From Aliicoccus sp041838435 (GTDB lineage Bacteria; Bacillota; Bacilli; Staphylococcales; Salinicoccaceae), in the NCBI GenBank assembly GCA_041838435.1, contig JBGYPO010000058.1:1-18470 (forward strand): 18,470 nucleotides of DNA. The letters run 5' to 3'. This document shows, in pieces, positions 1 to 6,976 of the stretch. Made by a program: the position numbers and the translations under genes. Below the pieces are notes generated by a model. The model saw nothing but the letters and a program-made list of their open reading frames with translations. It ran no database searches and was not told the DNA's origin. How positions within the stretch are numbered: the stretch's first letter is position 1; the number at the start of each line of letters is the position of its first letter.

Positions 1-689
1 ATTATCAGTAATTGTGATACTTTTCTGTCGTAGTTCACACCAAGATTTAAGGCATGGTCTCGCCCCAAGGCTAACACATCAAGCGAGCCGAAATCTTTAA
101 ATACGATTAGAATCATTATGAGAACAATAATAGATGTGAACAGAAGCAATTGTTCATTTACTGATGCAAATGAGCCAAACATTCGACTTTGTAATATAAG
201 GAAGTCTTGTGGATCAATCAGCAACTGCATAAACGTTGATAAATTGCCAAAGAACGTTCCTAAGATGATACCAATAAGTAACAATAGAAAGATATTGTTT
301 TTTGTAAGTTTAAATAAGTATTTAAAAACAAATACTGTGAATATAACAAGTAGTGTCAAGCTTAAAAAATAGTTAATGCGGCTATCAAGTAACAACGTCG
401 ATGTCGCACCTGCAAAGAATAAGATTGATGTTTGAATAAATAAATACACCGAGTCGAGACCCATAATTGATGGTGTTAATATTCGGTTGTTCACTATTGT
501 TTGAAAAATTACAGTTGAAACTGCGATAGCAATTGCCACAACAATAATTGCTAAAACGCGTTTGGTTCTAGATGGTAACTGATAAAATAATATATCTGGA
601 TTTAATTGGTACAGCATATAGAAAGCGACGAGCAGGACAGCAGCAACACTCAGAATAATTAATAAGCGATTTCTTTTTTTATCTGTCAT
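1..689 (-). CDS. sstB: SstB-like iron-siderophore ABC transporter permease (3' part off the left edge)
   Basis: This is an integral membrane permease of the FecCD family, which moves ferric siderophores or catechol-iron across the membrane together with a partner permease, an ATPase and a binding lipoprotein. The start is ATG at 687-689, overlapping the end of the upstream permease by 11 bp, so the two are translationally coupled. About 229 residues are visible. They are almost entirely hydrophobic helices, with a first helix at about residues 8-24 and the family-typical stretch NNRILTPSIMGLDSVY. No stop occurs before position 1, so the C-terminal third (family length is about 320 residues) lies outside the window. 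Staphylococcal sst operons run sstA-sstB-sstC-sstD, so the ATPase and lipoprotein genes probably lie to the left. The family is clear; the symbol rests on operon resemblance and the Fur boxes. Confidence 0.85.
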   Translation of the reverse strand, partial: MTDKKRNRLLIILSVAAVLLVAFYMLYQLNPDILFYQLPSRTKRVLAIIVVAIAIAVSTVIFQTIVNNRILTPSIMGLDSVYLFIQTSILFFAGATSTLLLDSRINYFLSLTLLVIFTVFVFKYLFKLTKNNIFLLLLIGIILGTFFGNLSTFMQLLIDPQDFLILQSRMFGSFASVNEQLLLFTSIIVLIMILIVFKDFGSLDVLALGRDHALNLGVNYDRKVSQLLI

Positions 690-1647
690 GTCGTACCCTC
701 TGGAAAATCAATAATAAGAATAAACCACTACCTACTGTAGCTATAACCAGACCAACTGATACTTCATATGGGTAAATAATAAGTCGCCCAATGATGTCAC
801 AAATCATCACGAAAATTGCGCCTACTATTGCCGTGACAAAGATTGTATTCTTTAAGTGATCGCCTCTAAATATAGAAACGATATTCGGAACAATCAGGCC
901 TAAAAACGGTAGAAGCCCAACTGAAACTACGATGACTGCAGTAAGTGCAGCTGTGAGAAACAGTCCAGTATTCAATACGAATTTATAATTTAAGCCAAGG
1001 TTCTTTGAGAAATCTTCTCCCATACCTGCGACTGTAAATTTACTTGCAAATAGCATGACGATAATCATCATCGGAATTGTTATGTACATAATCTCATATC
1101 TACCAGTTGTCATCATGGCAAAATTACCATGCATCCATCCAGATATTGCTTGAAGTGCATTTTCTCGTATTGCTATGAATGTCGTCACACTCGCAACAAC
1201 ACCGCCAAGCATCAAACCTATCAATGGTACAAACACGACGTCTTTGAATTTTATGCTAGTGATTATTCTCATAAACAATAACGTACCGAGTATTGCAAGT
1301 ACTGTCGCAAAGCCTAAACGGCCAAATAACGTAATACCTGGGAATACGACAAGTCCAAGCAAAATACCAAGTTGTGCCCATTCAGTCGTTCCAGCGGTCG
1401 TTGGTGATACAAACTTATTGCGCGTAAGTTGTTGCATCACAAGTCCACAGACCGATAACGACGCCCCTGCAATGATAATTGCAACTGTGCGTGGAATCCG
1501 GCTGGATAGTAAGATATTCTGTTGGTACTCACTGAGTGAGAATATGTCTGTAATGTTTAAAGCCGAAACACCTACAAATAATGAGGCGCCGGATAAAACG
1601 ATTAGCAAGACAATCAATACATCAAGACGGAACAAATGTTTAACCAT
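679..1647 (-). CDS. sstA: SstA-like iron-siderophore ABC transporter permease
   Basis: A 322-residue FecCD-family membrane permease, the expected length for the family, with about nine hydrophobic helices. Recognisable family stretches are ILLSSRIPRTVAIIIAGASL near residues 45-64, LVMQQLTRNKFVSPTTAGTT near 69-88, and GLLPFLGLIVPNIVSIFRGD near 244-263. The last contains the cytoplasmic coupling loop that contacts the ATPase. The start is ATG with an AGGTAGG ribosome site 8 nt upstream. It is the first gene of the operon and overlaps sstB by 11 bp. Two adjacent Fur-type palindromes and a good sigma-A promoter lie just upstream, so expression should rise under iron starvation. Substrate specificity cannot be read from the permease. 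By analogy with S. aureus Sst it would be catechol or catecholamine-iron. Confidence 0.88.
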   Translation of the reverse strand: MVKHLFRLDVLIVLLIVLSGASLFVGVSALNITDIFSLSEYQQNILLSSRIPRTVAIIIAGASLSVCGLVMQQLTRNKFVSPTTAGTTEWAQLGILLGLVVFPGITLFGRLGFATVLAILGTLLFMRIITSIKFKDVVFVPLIGLMLGGVVASVTTFIAIRENALQAISGWMHGNFAMMTTGRYEIMYITIPMMIIVMLFASKFTVAGMGEDFSKNLGLNYKFVLNTGLFLTAALTAVIVVSVGLLPFLGLIVPNIVSIFRGDHLKNTIFVTAIVGAIFVMICDIIGRLIIYPYEVSVGLVIATVGSGLFLLLIFQRVRHDR

Positions 1648-1684
1648 CGTGGGAACCTACCTAGCACTATAGTGGTAATCTTAT

Positions 1685-1715
1685 TTAGAATCATTCTAAT
1701 TGAGAATGATTCTCA
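1685..1715 (-). promoter_or_regulatory. Two tandem Fur boxes controlling sstAB
   Basis: Two perfect 7-1-7 inverted repeats of the Fur type stand side by side: TTAGAATCATTCTAA at 1685-1699 and TGAGAATGATTCTCA at 1701-1715 (the second extends one more base on each side). Their centres are 16 bp apart. The bases between them, 1693-1707, form a third 7-1-7 repeat with one mismatch. They lie between the -10 at 1733-1738 and the sstA start, so bound Fe-Fur would cover the initially transcribed region. Confidence 0.9.
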
Positions 1716-1732
1716 ATGCGATTACAATAATA

Positions 1733-1761
1733 ATAATAGTATATCATAAATATAGAGTCAA
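1733..1761 (-). promoter_or_regulatory. Sigma-A promoter of sstAB
   Basis: Read on the minus strand: TTGACT (1756-1761), a 17-bp spacer, and TATTAT (1733-1738). Both hexamers match consensus at five of six positions and the spacing is ideal. Transcription would begin near 1725, immediately before the Fur boxes. Confidence 0.7.
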
Positions 1762-1830
1762 CTAATAATGAATAAATCGTATCTCAAATAGTGATAAACT
1801 CTGAGAACACTTGATAAGACTGACAAATAA

Positions 1831-1860
1831 CGGGATGTATATGCAAGCATATACATCCCG
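1831..1860 (-). terminator. Strong hairpin terminator after the SDR-like gene
   Basis: A perfect inverted repeat of 14 bp (arms CGGGATGTATATGC and its complement) around a 2-nt AA gap. A moderately U-rich tail (TTATTTGTC) follows on the minus strand. It sits 19 bp after the stop of the SDR-like gene and insulates the sst promoter from it. Confidence 0.75.
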
Positions 1861-1879
1861 TCTGTCAAACTTCGAACAT

Positions 1880-2458
1880 TTACTTTAATACATGCGTCTG
1901 CATGATATTCTCAATTGAATCACTGGTTACTTCAATATACTTAATATGAATATTATCATGGTGTATCTCTTTTTGAATGGTTTGAATCAAAGCTTCTAAT
2001 GCTTTTGTAATCATAGAATAATATGGAGAACTATTGTTGGCTTCAATGAGATGAAGCATCATACCCGCTTGATGTTCTTCAAATAATGGCGTAATAACTT
2101 TTGCACTGAGATACGTGCCCCACAATTGATCATCAATAATAGAAGAAAACTGCTCGTAGCTTGTATCAAAAAACAATGGATTCTCGACATCAAGCTCATG
2201 AATGTGAATAATACCTGCAAGTTTACTATCGAGTGAATCAGAGAGGTTCTGCCAGTCAATTTCCTTATCTGGCTCTAAGAGCGCAACGTCAATACTATGC
2301 TCTCCACTCTCGTTCAGTTCTTTTTCCATAGCAGACAGTACTGCATAGGTAGGACCTGCAAGGATAATATGGCAGTTCTGTGCAAGCAACACATCAGCAA
2401 CTTTCTTACCAGTATCTGTTGCTGCATTACATATAATATATGTGTATTGGCTCAACAT
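1880..2458 (-). CDS. Degenerate short-chain dehydrogenase/reductase-like protein
   Basis: A 192-residue protein with the outline of a Rossmann-fold SDR: an N-terminal beta strand and loop (YIICNAATDTGKKVADVLL, residues 6-24), a second strand HIILAG, a strand GIIHIHEL near residues 82-89, and a helix followed by a late strand. Key catalytic features are missing. The usual TGxxxGxG nucleotide loop reads NAATDTGKK. The YxxxK pair is replaced by YYSMITK, with one residue too many between the second Tyr and Lys. The protein is about 50 residues shorter than typical SDRs. The start is ATG with GGTGA 7 nt upstream. It lies 61 bp downstream of the lipoprotein gene and may share its transcript; a strong hairpin follows. 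It may be a non-enzymatic SDR relative or a regulator; no substrate can be proposed. Confidence 0.6.
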   Translation of the reverse strand: MLSQYTYIICNAATDTGKKVADVLLAQNCHIILAGPTYAVLSAMEKELNESGEHSIDVALLEPDKEIDWQNLSDSLDSKLAGIIHIHELDVENPLFFDTSYEQFSSIIDDQLWGTYLSAKVITPLFEEHQAGMMLHLIEANNSSPYYSMITKALEALIQTIQKEIHHDNIHIKYIEVTSDSIENIMQTHVLK

Positions 2459-2519
2459 GATTAAATCACCTCACTCACCTTTTTCACCATTATAACAAAT
2501 GATTACAGCAGATGATTGT

Positions 2520-2927
2520 TTACTCACCAGTGACAGTTAATGCTTCCTTAGGCATTGTGTGCATATGATGTGCATCCGTATGGGCAATTACTTCATAGTC
2601 ACCCGCTTCTTCAAATGTGTACTCAATCACATAGATTCCGTTTTCTCTATGTTCACCAATAATTTTGTCAATAGAATCTTCTTCTAATAACATTTCAAAT
2701 TCTACTTGGTCTGCTTCTGTCTCGTCTTCGCCGTCATATGTGACGTGTGCAGCGATTTCCACAGAATCACCTGCTACGACATCCTCCGGCATATTTAGCA
2801 TGACTTCGAGCAATGCAACGTCAGACGCATCGTGATCATCGTGTGATTCAGCTTCTTCTTCAGAATTATCACACGCTGCTGTGAGAAGTGTTCCAAAAAG
2901 TAAGACAAACAAACCCGTTTTTTTCAT
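2520..2927 (-). CDS. YtkA-like acidic, His-rich lipoprotein
   Basis: A 135-residue predicted lipoprotein. I chose the start at 2927 because it gives a clean lipoprotein signal (MKKTGLFVLLFGTLLTAAC, Cys19 as lipidation site) and has AAAGGGGAG about 9 nt upstream. A longer reading from 2963 would spoil the signal. After Cys19 comes an acidic, histidine-bearing linker (HDDHD). One beta-sandwich domain of the YtkA type follows, with typical stretches DSVEIAAHVTYDG and GIYVIEYTFEEAGDYEVIAH, and a His/Met-rich end (AHTDAHHMHTM). The histidines suggest metal binding, perhaps copper, but this is inference. It would sit on the outer face of the membrane. The -3 residue of the lipobox is Thr rather than the commoner Leu/Val/Ile. 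Confidence 0.72.
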   Translation of the reverse strand: MKKTGLFVLLFGTLLTAACDNSEEEAESHDDHDASDVALLEVMLNMPEDVVAGDSVEIAAHVTYDGEDETEADQVEFEMLLEEDSIDKIIGEHRENGIYVIEYTFEEAGDYEVIAHTDAHHMHTMPKEALTVTGE

Positions 2928-3052
2928 TTTGATATTCTCCCCTTTTACAATACTAACTCTCATATTATCAGGATGTCCTTTTAATTAGCCGATGTGTTGT
3001 GTCTTTTTTTTTACATTACTAGATAAAAATAGAAATCAGACATGAACCTCTC

Positions 3053-3082
3053 AGAATAGTGAGTATTAAATGTAGAAGTCAA
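3053..3082 (-). promoter_or_regulatory. Possible promoter of the lipoprotein/SDR-like pair
   Basis: On the minus strand, TTGACT (3077-3082), an 18-bp spacer and TATTCT (3053-3058). The -35 abuts the foot of the large palindrome at 3083-3165. It would leave a 5' leader of more than 100 nt before the lipoprotein start, so the assignment is tentative. Confidence 0.35.
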
Positions 3083-3165
3083 AATCCGTACGTTTGACTC
3101 CTTGGGGAATAGCATCTGCGCATTTCAGGCTTGCGCGATACCCCAGTGAGTGAAACGTACGGATT
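3083..3165. repeat. 83-bp structured palindrome after nrdF (likely terminator or dispersed intergenic repeat)
   Basis: The outer arms AATCCGTACGTTT (3083-3095) and AAACGTACGGATT (3153-3165) are perfectly complementary over 13 bp. Inward come ACTC/GAGT (3097-3100 with 3148-3151), GGGG/CCCC (3104-3107 with 3141-3144), and an apical stem TGCGCA/TGCGCG (3117-3122 with 3132-3137) with a 9-nt loop. It begins 40 bp past the nrdF stop. TTTT follows the last paired bases on the minus strand, so it can act as terminator of nrdIEF. Its size and layered structure exceed an ordinary terminator. Confidence 0.75.
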
Positions 3166-3205
3166 ATATTTCTAAAATTCTGTCTCAGGGTTATAAAAAT
3201 TCATT

Positions 3206-4174
3206 TTATGTTTCAAAGACAAAGTCTTCATCTTGTATTGACTCAACATTCAGTGCAATGACGTAACCGTCGCCCTTAACACTAAAGAAGTCATGGTTTT
3301 TCGTTGTTGTATCTAAAGCATTCTCAATGATCGGGTTAAAGCTCTTCTCCTCAAAGTACGGATCAAACCCCAGGTTTGCGAGTGCTTTATTCGCATTATA
3401 TGTGACGTAGTTCATCACGTCCTCTGTCAATCCTAACTTATCATAGAGAGATGCCGTATATGATTTCTCGTTCGCATAGAGCTCTTTTAGAAGTTCGTAC
3501 ATTTCTTTATCTGCTCTATCAAGTTCTTCTTGCGATAAGTCACCGCGCATAGATTGTGCATCAAGACCTGTAAATACGCCGTGAATCGATTCGTCGAGTA
3601 AAATCTTCCGAATAATTTCACCACTTGTTACCATGCGACCTTGTCCTGCTAGATACAGTGGATAGTAGAATCCTGAATAGAATAAAAATGATTCTAAGAA
3701 TACACTCGCTACACGCGCCATATATTGATCGTATACGCTCGCATCTCTATCAAATAATTTATGATAACGACTGACGATTTTCTCAGATTTAACTGACAGG
3801 TGTTCATTCTCAAGCACCCATACATCTAACAGCTCATCTGTTTCTCTTGATGGTAATAATGTACTGAAGATATGCGAATAACTTTTCGCATGAATCTGCT
3901 CCATCATTCCCATGAATGAGTAGACTGCTTTTTTTCTTAAATCATCAGTGTGTAATAAAATTAATGGCATGCCATCGTCCGCTTGGTGTGTATCAAGCCC
4001 AGTTAGACCCGCAAGCACTTTTTTAAATGTGTCTTTTTCGTCATCGCTTAACGTCGCCCAAGAACTCAAGTCTTTTGATACTTTAAATTCTGACTCTACC
4101 CACATCTGTGAGACGTTTTGTCTCCAAAACACCATTGTCATATCATCTTCTTTGTTCCAGTTAACTGCAATCAT
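3206..4174 (-). CDS. nrdF: Class Ib ribonucleotide reductase small (radical) subunit NrdF
   Basis: The 322-residue beta subunit holds the dimetal-tyrosyl radical cofactor and passes the radical to NrdE for reduction of ribonucleoside diphosphates to deoxy forms in the cytosol. Visible metal ligands are Asp61, Glu92 and His95 (in MEQIHAKSY), Glu161 (FLESFLFYSGF), and Glu195 and His198 (LDESIHGVF). The radical tyrosine is Tyr99, four residues after His95, as expected. The start is ATG with AAGGGAGA about 8 nt upstream, 23 bp after the nrdE stop. Third gene of nrdIEF, followed by the large palindrome. No nrdH is present here, as is common in staphylococci. The cofactor is probably dimanganese loaded with help of NrdI, which is family knowledge. 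Confidence 0.95.
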   Translation of the reverse strand: MIAVNWNKEDDMTMVFWRQNVSQMWVESEFKVSKDLSSWATLSDDEKDTFKKVLAGLTGLDTHQADDGMPLILLHTDDLRKKAVYSFMGMMEQIHAKSYSHIFSTLLPSRETDELLDVWVLENEHLSVKSEKIVSRYHKLFDRDASVYDQYMARVASVFLESFLFYSGFYYPLYLAGQGRMVTSGEIIRKILLDESIHGVFTGLDAQSMRGDLSQEELDRADKEMYELLKELYANEKSYTASLYDKLGLTEDVMNYVTYNANKALANLGFDPYFEEKSFNPIIENALDTTTKNHDFFSVKGDGYVIALNVESIQDEDFVFET

Positions 4175-4197
4175 GCAATAATCTCCCTTACTTCAAA

Positions 4198-6303
4198 TTA
4201 AACCGAGCAGCTCGTGCACTCTTCTACGCTTAGTAACTTGTTACGCGTGTAATATAGCGACTTTAATCCTTTATGATGTGCATAGATATAAAGTCTTGCA
4301 AGCGCACGCGTAGAAATATCAGAGTTTACATAGAGAATCGTACTGATACCCTGATCGATATGTTCTTGAATGACAGAAATCATATCAATGATTTTCATTT
4401 GGTCTGTGTTAAACGCACCTTTATATAACCACATTGTTTTTGGTGATAAGAACGGCATCGGATAAAACGTTTCAGAGTTTCCATATGTGCGTCGCTCAAT
4501 TAAGTCAACAATCGGCATCACTGAACTCGTTGCGTTTTGTACATATGAAATACTTTGTGTCGGTGCAATCGCTAAGCGATACGCATGATAAAGCCCATGC
4601 GCCTGAACACTTTCTTTCAACTGCTCCCAATCTTCTTGCGTTGGAATATAAATATCTTCAAATAACGCTTTTACTTTATCTGATTTCGGCGCATAGTAAT
4701 TATTAATATATTTCTCAAAGTATGTGCCTTTTTTATATTCACTACGCTCAAAATCTTTAAATGTTTGATTGCGTTCGATCGCGATTTGCATTGAACGCTC
4801 TAACGAATAATAGTTCATCAACATAAAGTAGACGTTGGCAAAGTCACGTGCATCTTCAGATTCGTATGAGATGCCATTTTTAGCAAGATATCCGTGCAGG
4901 TTCATTGCACCGAGTCCAACTGAGTGCAGTTCATCGTTTGCTTTCTTCACCCCTGGTGCATTCGCAATCGCTGTGTCATCACTCACTGTAGTGAGTGCAT
5001 CGATACCTTCATGAACGGATTCACGGATCTTTTTTGACTCCATCACATTCACGATATTAAGTGATCCCAAGTTACATGAAATATCACGTTTAATTTCATC
5101 TTCAATACCATAGTCATTAATGACTGACGTTTCTTGAAGTTGGAAAATTTCTGTACATAAGTTTGTGATTTTAATTTGACCAATATCTTTTAATGGATGT
5201 ACTTTGTTCGCATTATCTTTGAACATGATGTAAGGATAACCAGACTGCAACTGTGTTTGTGCAATCGTGTTTAACATCTCACGCGCATCCATCTTACGCT
5301 TTTTCACTTTATCGTTTGCTACCATCTCGTCGTACATCTCGTCAATGTCCATATCGTCAAGTGTAATACCATACTCACGTTCAACAGTATGTGGTGCAAA
5401 TAGATAAAATGGCGCATCGTCCCGAGCAAGTTCAAAGAATTTTGACGGGACAACAAGTCCTGTTGAAATCGTTGCAAGACGTAGGTCCTCGTCTGCGTTT
5501 ACTTTCTTTGTATCCAGGAACTCAGGTAAATCGTAATGGAAGATGTTTAAGTAAACTGCCCCTGCGCCTGGACGCTGACCGAGTTGATCTGCATATCCAA
5601 ACCCGTTCTCAAGTGCTTTTGCAACAGGTAACACACCTTTAGCTACACCTTCGATACCTTTAATTGCTTCACCACGTGCACGGAGTTTCGATAAGTTAAT
5701 CGCAACCCCACCACCGATTTTACTGAGTTGTTTCGCAGTTGAATCAATGTAGTTAATCGAGTTTAAGCTATCGTCTGTTTCAAGTAGGAAACATGATACC
5801 ATCTCACCGCGACGTGCACGCCCGGCATTTAAAAATGTCGGTGTCGCAGGCTGATAGCGCTGTTCAATCATCGATGTAATAAAGCGCTTCGCGTGAACCA
5901 CATCACCTTTAGATAAGTAAAGGCTCACTATCACGACATGCTGTTTATAATCTTCTAAATATTGCTTTTTATCGTTAGTTTTCAGAGCATAATCTTTAAA
6001 GAACTTACTCGCGGCCATGTAGCTCTTAAATGAAAATTCAAGTGAATTCGCATGATCAATAATATCCGTTAATTGTTCTTCTGTGTATTCTTCAAATAAA
6101 TTATAATAAAAGTCATTATCCACTAAGTAATGCAGACGTTCAATTTCAGAATCAAAAGAGATTGTTTTGTCTCTGACCTCTTCCATAAAGACATCTTTCG
6201 CTTCGATATCTTTCTCCAACTGATAAAATCCACTCGCATCTCGCTTTGTAACTTCGTTGTTAAGTTCTATGTGGTTATACTTTTTCTCGTCTAAAACTTT
6301 CAT
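4198..6303 (-). CDS. nrdE: Class Ib ribonucleotide reductase large (catalytic) subunit NrdE
   Basis: The 701-residue alpha subunit, full length. It reduces NDPs to dNDPs. The active-site triad motif NLCTE gives Asn381, Cys383 (thiyl radical) and Glu385. The redox partner cysteines are Cys171 (MVSCFLLE) and Cys410 (DISCNLGSLN). The C-terminal tail EECTSCSV carries the mobile Cys pair that passes electrons from NrdH or thioredoxin. The radical-transfer tyrosine pair lies in LKSLYYTRNK near the end. There is no long N-terminal ATP-cone; the first 90 residues are the short Nrd1-type N-terminal region typical of class Ib, so activity control is expected mainly at transcription. ATG start with GAAGGTAGG upstream; the first 29 bp overlap the 3' end of nrdI, implying coupled translation. 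Confidence 0.96.
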   Translation of the reverse strand: MKVLDEKKYNHIELNNEVTKRDASGFYQLEKDIEAKDVFMEEVRDKTISFDSEIERLHYLVDNDFYYNLFEEYTEEQLTDIIDHANSLEFSFKSYMAASKFFKDYALKTNDKKQYLEDYKQHVVIVSLYLSKGDVVHAKRFITSMIEQRYQPATPTFLNAGRARRGEMVSCFLLETDDSLNSINYIDSTAKQLSKIGGGVAINLSKLRARGEAIKGIEGVAKGVLPVAKALENGFGYADQLGQRPGAGAVYLNIFHYDLPEFLDTKKVNADEDLRLATISTGLVVPSKFFELARDDAPFYLFAPHTVEREYGITLDDMDIDEMYDEMVANDKVKKRKMDAREMLNTIAQTQLQSGYPYIMFKDNANKVHPLKDIGQIKITNLCTEIFQLQETSVINDYGIEDEIKRDISCNLGSLNIVNVMESKKIRESVHEGIDALTTVSDDTAIANAPGVKKANDELHSVGLGAMNLHGYLAKNGISYESEDARDFANVYFMLMNYYSLERSMQIAIERNQTFKDFERSEYKKGTYFEKYINNYYAPKSDKVKALFEDIYIPTQEDWEQLKESVQAHGLYHAYRLAIAPTQSISYVQNATSSVMPIVDLIERRTYGNSETFYPMPFLSPKTMWLYKGAFNTDQMKIIDMISVIQEHIDQGISTILYVNSDISTRALARLYIYAHHKGLKSLYYTRNKLLSVEECTSCSV

Positions 6304-6673
6304 CTAGAGCGCCTACCTTCTCTTTAAATTCTAATCTCGTTTGCGGCTTGCCGTGCAACTCGAACTTCATAATCAAAGGAACATGATACTCATCACTAAT
6401 CTTATCGCCAGCTTTTGCAAAATTTCCGCCCCAATTTCGGTTACCGCTTGCTGCCACACCAACCATATGTTGATGATTGAGCTTTAAAAAGCGCGCGACC
6501 TGAGGTGGTACTTCACCAAAGTTAATCGTCGGCGTCACCAACAAAAAGGATTCATCGAGCTCTGTTTCGATGTTATCTTTTTTTAGCTCAATGGTTTGAT
6601 ACTCATCCATAACTCCAGAGGACTTTACAAACCGCCGACAGTTACCCGTCATCGAATAATATACGATTAGCAC
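6275..6673 (-). CDS. nrdI: NrdI flavodoxin, class Ib RNR activator
   Basis: A 132-residue flavodoxin-like protein that supplies the oxidant needed to assemble the metal-tyrosyl cofactor of NrdF. Landmarks are the phosphate loop YSMTGNCRRF (residues 6-15), TPTINFGEVPP near 48-58, and the NrdI signature GNRNWGGNFAKAGDKIS near 77-93, which wraps the flavin. The start is GTG at 6671-6673, with AGGGGG about 6 nt upstream. An ATG three bases further upstream is out of frame and reaches a stop after two codons. First gene of nrdIEF; its end overlaps nrdE by 29 bp. Upstream lie a LexA-like box, two NrdR boxes and a likely promoter. Confidence 0.93.
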   Translation of the reverse strand: MLIVYYSMTGNCRRFVKSSGVMDEYQTIELKKDNIETELDESFLLVTPTINFGEVPPQVARFLKLNHQHMVGVAASGNRNWGGNFAKAGDKISDEYHVPLIMKFELHGKPQTRLEFKEKVGALDESFRREKV

Positions 6674-6704
6674 ATTTATCCCCCTCTATACTTTAACACA
6701 GAAT

Positions 6705-6718
6705 AGAACGTATGTTCT
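6705..6718 (-). promoter_or_regulatory. LexA-like (SOS) palindrome upstream of nrdI
   Basis: AGAACGTATGTTCT fits 12 of 14 positions of the Gram-positive LexA site CGAACRNRYGTTYC; only the outermost C/C pair differs. It is part of a longer inverted repeat, 6704-6719. It lies 32 bp before the nrdI GTG, downstream of the NrdR boxes. No experiment supports LexA binding here. Confidence 0.5.
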
Positions 6719-6782
6719 ACACCCTGTGCTGTTAATATCGCCTAAGACCACACAACACATTAGCACCGTTTTAAGAAATGAA

Positions 6783-6830
6783 ACACAATATGTTGTGGTT
6801 GGTGATAAAACTGAACACAATATATTGTTA
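6783..6830 (-). promoter_or_regulatory. Paired NrdR boxes of the nrdIEF operon
   Basis: Two 16-bp NrdR-type boxes, ACACAATATGTTGTGG (6783-6798) and ACACAATATATTGTTA (6815-6830), are separated by 16 bp, so their centres are 32 bp or about three helical turns apart. This is the arrangement known for the ATP/dATP-sensing repressor NrdR. The distal box overlaps the proposed -10 of the nrdI promoter. Confidence 0.85.
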
Positions 6831-6856
6831 ATAGATACATCATGCCATATTCACAA
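6828..6856 (-). promoter_or_regulatory. Likely nrdIEF promoter
   Basis: On the minus strand, TTGTGA (6851-6856), a 17-bp spacer and TATTAA (6828-6833). The hexamers are moderate, four of six each, but the spacing is ideal. The -10 overlaps the distal NrdR box, which fits repression by NrdR. The remaining bases of this 303-bp gap (6857-6930) show no gene. Confidence 0.45.
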
Positions 6857-6930
6857 TTAAATTACAATGGAGTAATCTTTAAAACTATTTGCAACTCTTT
6901 AGCTCAATTTTTTTTATGAAATAACAATTA

Positions 6931-6962
6931 AAAAAGAGTGTGGAATTTTATTTCTCACACTC
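6931..6962 (-). terminator. recQ terminator
   Basis: Stem GAGTGTG (6936-6942) with CACACTC (6956-6962) around a 13-nt loop, followed on the minus strand by TTTTT. It lies 14 bp after the recQ stop. Confidence 0.75.
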
Positions 6963-6976
6963 ATGGTTAAACGTTG

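Noticed and set aside
2928..2963. Upstream start of the lipoprotein (12 extra residues)
   Set aside because: It would place charged residues before the signal peptide, and the internal ATG at 2927 has the strong ribosome site.
3083..3165. T-box or riboswitch leader
   Set aside because: It lies after nrdF with no T-box sequence or switch-like alternative pairing, and no amino-acid gene follows; a palindromic repeat or terminator fits better.
4198..6673. Intein or intron in nrdE or nrdI
   Set aside because: Both proteins are collinear with their families, with no insertion at the active-site motifs where such elements usually sit.
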